Of a stretch of 7,347 nt of DNA, positions 5,530 through 7,347 are shown one piece after another. The position numbers were made by a program, and so were the translations under genes. Positions within the stretch are counted from its first letter, which is position 1, and each line of letters begins with the position of its first letter. Below the pieces are notes generated by a model. The model was not told the origin of the DNA. It saw only the letters and a program-made list of their open reading frames with translations, and ran no database searches. Origin of the DNA: Bacteroidota bacterium (GTDB lineage Bacteria; Bacteroidota; Bacteroidia; Flavobacteriales; Weeksellaceae); NCBI GenBank assembly GCA_023457935.1, contig JAEXBA010000078.1, forward strand, positions 1 to 7,347, written 5' to 3'.

Positions 5530-7347
5530 ATGCCGAAGAACAACAGAGCAGAAAGAAATTTCAATAAAGCCGCTCTTGATTATCATAAAGCCGAACCGAA
5601 AGGCAAAATCGAAGTAATACCTTCCAAACCGCATTCATCGCAGCGCGATCTTTCGCTTGCCTATTCGCCTGGCGTGGCCATACCATGTCTGGAAATAGAG
5701 AAAGATCCAAAAACTGTTTACGATTATACCGGAAAAGGAAATCTGGTGGCCGTAATTTCCAACGGAACTGCGGTTCTTGGTCTTGGAGACATCGGTGCCG
5801 AAGCCTCAAAACCTGTAATGGAAGGTAAAGGACTGCTTTTCAAAATTTTTGCTGATATCAATGTTTTTGATATTGAAATTAACGAAAAGGATCCGGATAA
5901 ATTCATTGAAATCGTTAAAGGAATTGCCCCGACTTTTGGAGGAATTAACCTTGAAGACATCAAAGCGCCCGAAGCTTTCTATATTGAGCAGCGTCTGAAA
6001 GAAGAACTTAACATTCCGCTGATGCACGACGATCAGCACGGAACAGCCATTATTTCTGCTGCGGCACTGATTAACGCACTTGAGATTGCCGGCAAAAATA
6101 TCGATGAGGTAAAAATGGTTGTTAACGGAGCCGGAGCTGCAGCAATTGCCTGTACCAAACTTTATATTGAAGTAGGCCTTAATCCGAAAAACATTCTGAT
6201 GTGCGACAGTAAAGGCGTCATCAATCATAAAAGAGAAAATCTTACACCCGAGAAACTGGATTTTGTTGCTGAAACCGATATTGAAACACTGGAAGAGGCA
6301 CTGAAAGGAGCGGATGTTTTTGTCGGACTCTCGAAAGGAGATGTGATGACTCCGGAAATGCTGCTGAGCATGAATGATAAACCGATTGTATTCGGTTTGG
6401 CAAATCCGACTCCGGAAATTGATTATGATCTGGCGATGAAAACCCGTAAGGATGTAATTATGGCAACGGGCCGCAGCGATTATCCCAATCAGGTGAACAA
6501 CGTTCTTGGGTTTCCGTATATTTTCCGCGGCGCACTGGACGTTCAGGCAAGCGGAATTAACGAAGCCATGAAACTGGCAGCTGTACACGCAATTGCGGAT
6601 CTGGCAAAAGAACCGGTTCCGGAGATGGTGATTTTGGCTTATAATTTGAAAAACCTGAATTTCGGTCCGGAATATTTTATACCTAAACCTTTTGACAGCC
6701 GTCTTTTGACACGCGTTTCCATAGCGGTTGCAAAAGCTGCAATGGAAAGCGGAATTGCTGGTAATCCTATTTCCGATTTTACGGCATACGAGAACGAACT
6801 GCTCGACAGAATGGGCCGCGATGAGAAGCTGATCCGAATGATGCAGAACCGTGCAAAGGCCAATCCGAAAAGAATTACTTTAGGAAATGCCGAAGAATAC
6901 AATGTTCTGAAGGCAGCGCAGATCCTGTATGAAGAAGGTATTGCGAAACCGATTCTTCTTGGTGAAAAGAAATTTATCCTTGAGCAGATGGAAAAATTCG
7001 GAATTGAAATCGATGTTCCGATTATCGATCCGAATGACGACGAGCAGCAGGAAAACCGCGTTAAATACCGCGATACACTCTGGAAACTCCGCAACCGTAA
7101 AGGGGTTAACGAATATATTGCCAAAAGACTCGTAAGACAGCGTGATTATTTTGGACCATTGATGCTGAAACACGGTGATACCGATGCTTTGCTTGTAGGC
7201 TACGCAAAAAATTACCGGACAGTTCTGAAACCGATTATGGAAGTGATTGAGAAAGAAGCCAATGTTCAGAAAATTGCTTCCATGATGATGATTCTGAGTG
7301 AAAAGAAGCAGTATTTCTTTGCGGATGCTTCCATTCAGCCGAATCCA
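5530..7347 (+). CDS. maeB: NADP-dependent malic enzyme, MaeB type (3' end cut by window)
   Basis: Oxidative decarboxylation of malate to pyruvate and CO2 with NADP+, feeding NADPH and pyruvate to biosynthesis. The frame stays open for 606 codons to the window edge; the family is about 750-770 residues, so roughly 150 are missing. N-terminal malic domain: SLAYSPGVA (42-50, catalytic Tyr45), GLGDIGAEASKPVMEGK (84-100, catalytic Lys94), metal-binding ED at 142-143 and MHDDQHGTA (165-173). Nucleotide-binding domain: VVNGAGAAA (197-205) and ANPTPE (291-296). From about residue 440 a phosphotransacetylase-like domain begins (NPKRITLGNAEEYNVLKAA) and runs off the edge. In E. coli MaeB this tail is regulatory and binds acetyl-CoA rather than catalysing transfer. 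The ATG lies 31 bp after the kinase stop; AGGAG at 5497-5501 is too far upstream to be its ribosome site. NADP rather than NAD use is inferred from the fused architecture. Confidence 0.93.
   Translation, partial: MPKNNRAERNFNKAALDYHKAEPKGKIEVIPSKPHSSQRDLSLAYSPGVAIPCLEIEKDPKTVYDYTGKGNLVAVISNGTAVLGLGDIGAEASKPVMEGKGLLFKIFADINVFDIEINEKDPDKFIEIVKGIAPTFGGINLEDIKAPEAFYIEQRLKEELNIPLMHDDQHGTAIISAAALINALEIAGKNIDEVKMVVNGAGAAAIACTKLYIEVGLNPKNILMCDSKGVINHKRENLTPEKLDFVAETDIETLEEALKGADVFVGLSKGDVMTPEMLLSMNDKPIVFGLANPTPEIDYDLAMKTRKDVIMATGRSDYPNQVNNVLGFPYIFRGALDVQASGINEAMKLAAVHAIADLAKEPVPEMVILAYNLKNLNFGPEYFIPKPFDSRLLTRVSIAVAKAAMESGIAGNPISDFTAYENELLDRMGRDEKLIRMMQNRAKANPKRITLGNAEEYNVLKAAQILYEEGIAKPILLGEKKFILEQMEKFGIEIDVPIIDPNDDEQQENRVKYRDTLWKLRNRKGVNEYIAKRLVRQRDYFGPLMLKHGDTDALLVGYAKNYRTVLKPIMEVIEKEANVQKIASMMMILSEKKQYFFADASIQPNP

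Noticed and set aside
5806..6588. Long minus-strand ORF (260 codons) opposite the malic enzyme, and others at 4629-5204 and 6639-7124
   Set aside because: They are shadows of well-supported plus-strand genes, with Phe/Asn/Cys-rich compositions typical of antisense frames and no recognisable domains.
4473..6623. Repeated GAACCGGTTCCGGA at 4473-4486 and 6610-6623, with a similar GGAACCGGTTCC near 4989
   Set aside because: Two copies are the same codons for Glu-Pro-Val-Pro in unrelated proteins and the third is Gly-Thr-Gly-Ser coding. All lie inside genes, so codon preference explains them better than a binding site.
1..7347. CRISPR arrays, insertion sequences, tRNA/rRNA genes, defence islands
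   Set aside because: No regularly spaced repeats, transposase motifs, tRNA-like folds or nuclease/toxin genes were seen on either strand; the region reads as ordinary chromosome.

Overview
The window looks like a piece of chromosome from a flavobacterium of the Bacteroidetes, most likely near Chryseobacterium/Kaistella. Four things point there: AT-rich intergenic DNA with coding regions of moderate GC; start codons without convincing Shine-Dalgarno sequences; matches to the Bacteroidetes -7 promoter element TAnnTTTG; and the gene families present (DUF3810 membrane metallopeptidase, FucP/GluP-type sugar MFS, BadF/BadG-type sugar kinase, MaeB-type malic enzyme with a PTA-like tail). The genus is inferred from protein style, not from a search.

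Left edge (1-267): no gene is supported. It holds a strong hairpin terminator (124-156) for rightward transcription from a gene left of the window. It also holds a rightward promoter-like pair (241-270), followed about 65 bases later by a second hairpin with a T-run (334-365). Together these could make an RNA of about 90 nt, antisense to the end of the DUF3810 gene.

Left block, minus strand (268-4112): four tightly packed genes that look like one operon, transcribed in the order GtrA-family membrane protein, PlsC-family acyltransferase, FucP/GluP-family sugar transporter, DUF3810 membrane metallopeptidase. Gaps are 35 and 29 bp, and the last pair overlaps by 11 bp with a GTG start. Two perfect -7 elements lie upstream of gtrA and of the transporter. 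Each is followed at once by a short palindrome.

Right block, plus strand (4326-7347): a divergent set starting 213 bp from gtrA. It comprises an 84-aa charged protein of unknown function, a BadF/BadG/BcrA/BcrD-family kinase (probable N-acetylglucosamine kinase) and the first 606 codons of a malic enzyme cut by the window edge.

Together the genes are mostly housekeeping: sugar import and phosphorylation, pyruvate/NADPH supply from malate, and phospholipid and envelope functions. Nothing looks like a defence system, mobile element or biosynthetic cluster. The items most worth a second look are the possible antisense RNA at the left edge, the periplasm-facing DUF3810 protein with a complete zinc-peptidase motif, and the small unknown protein.
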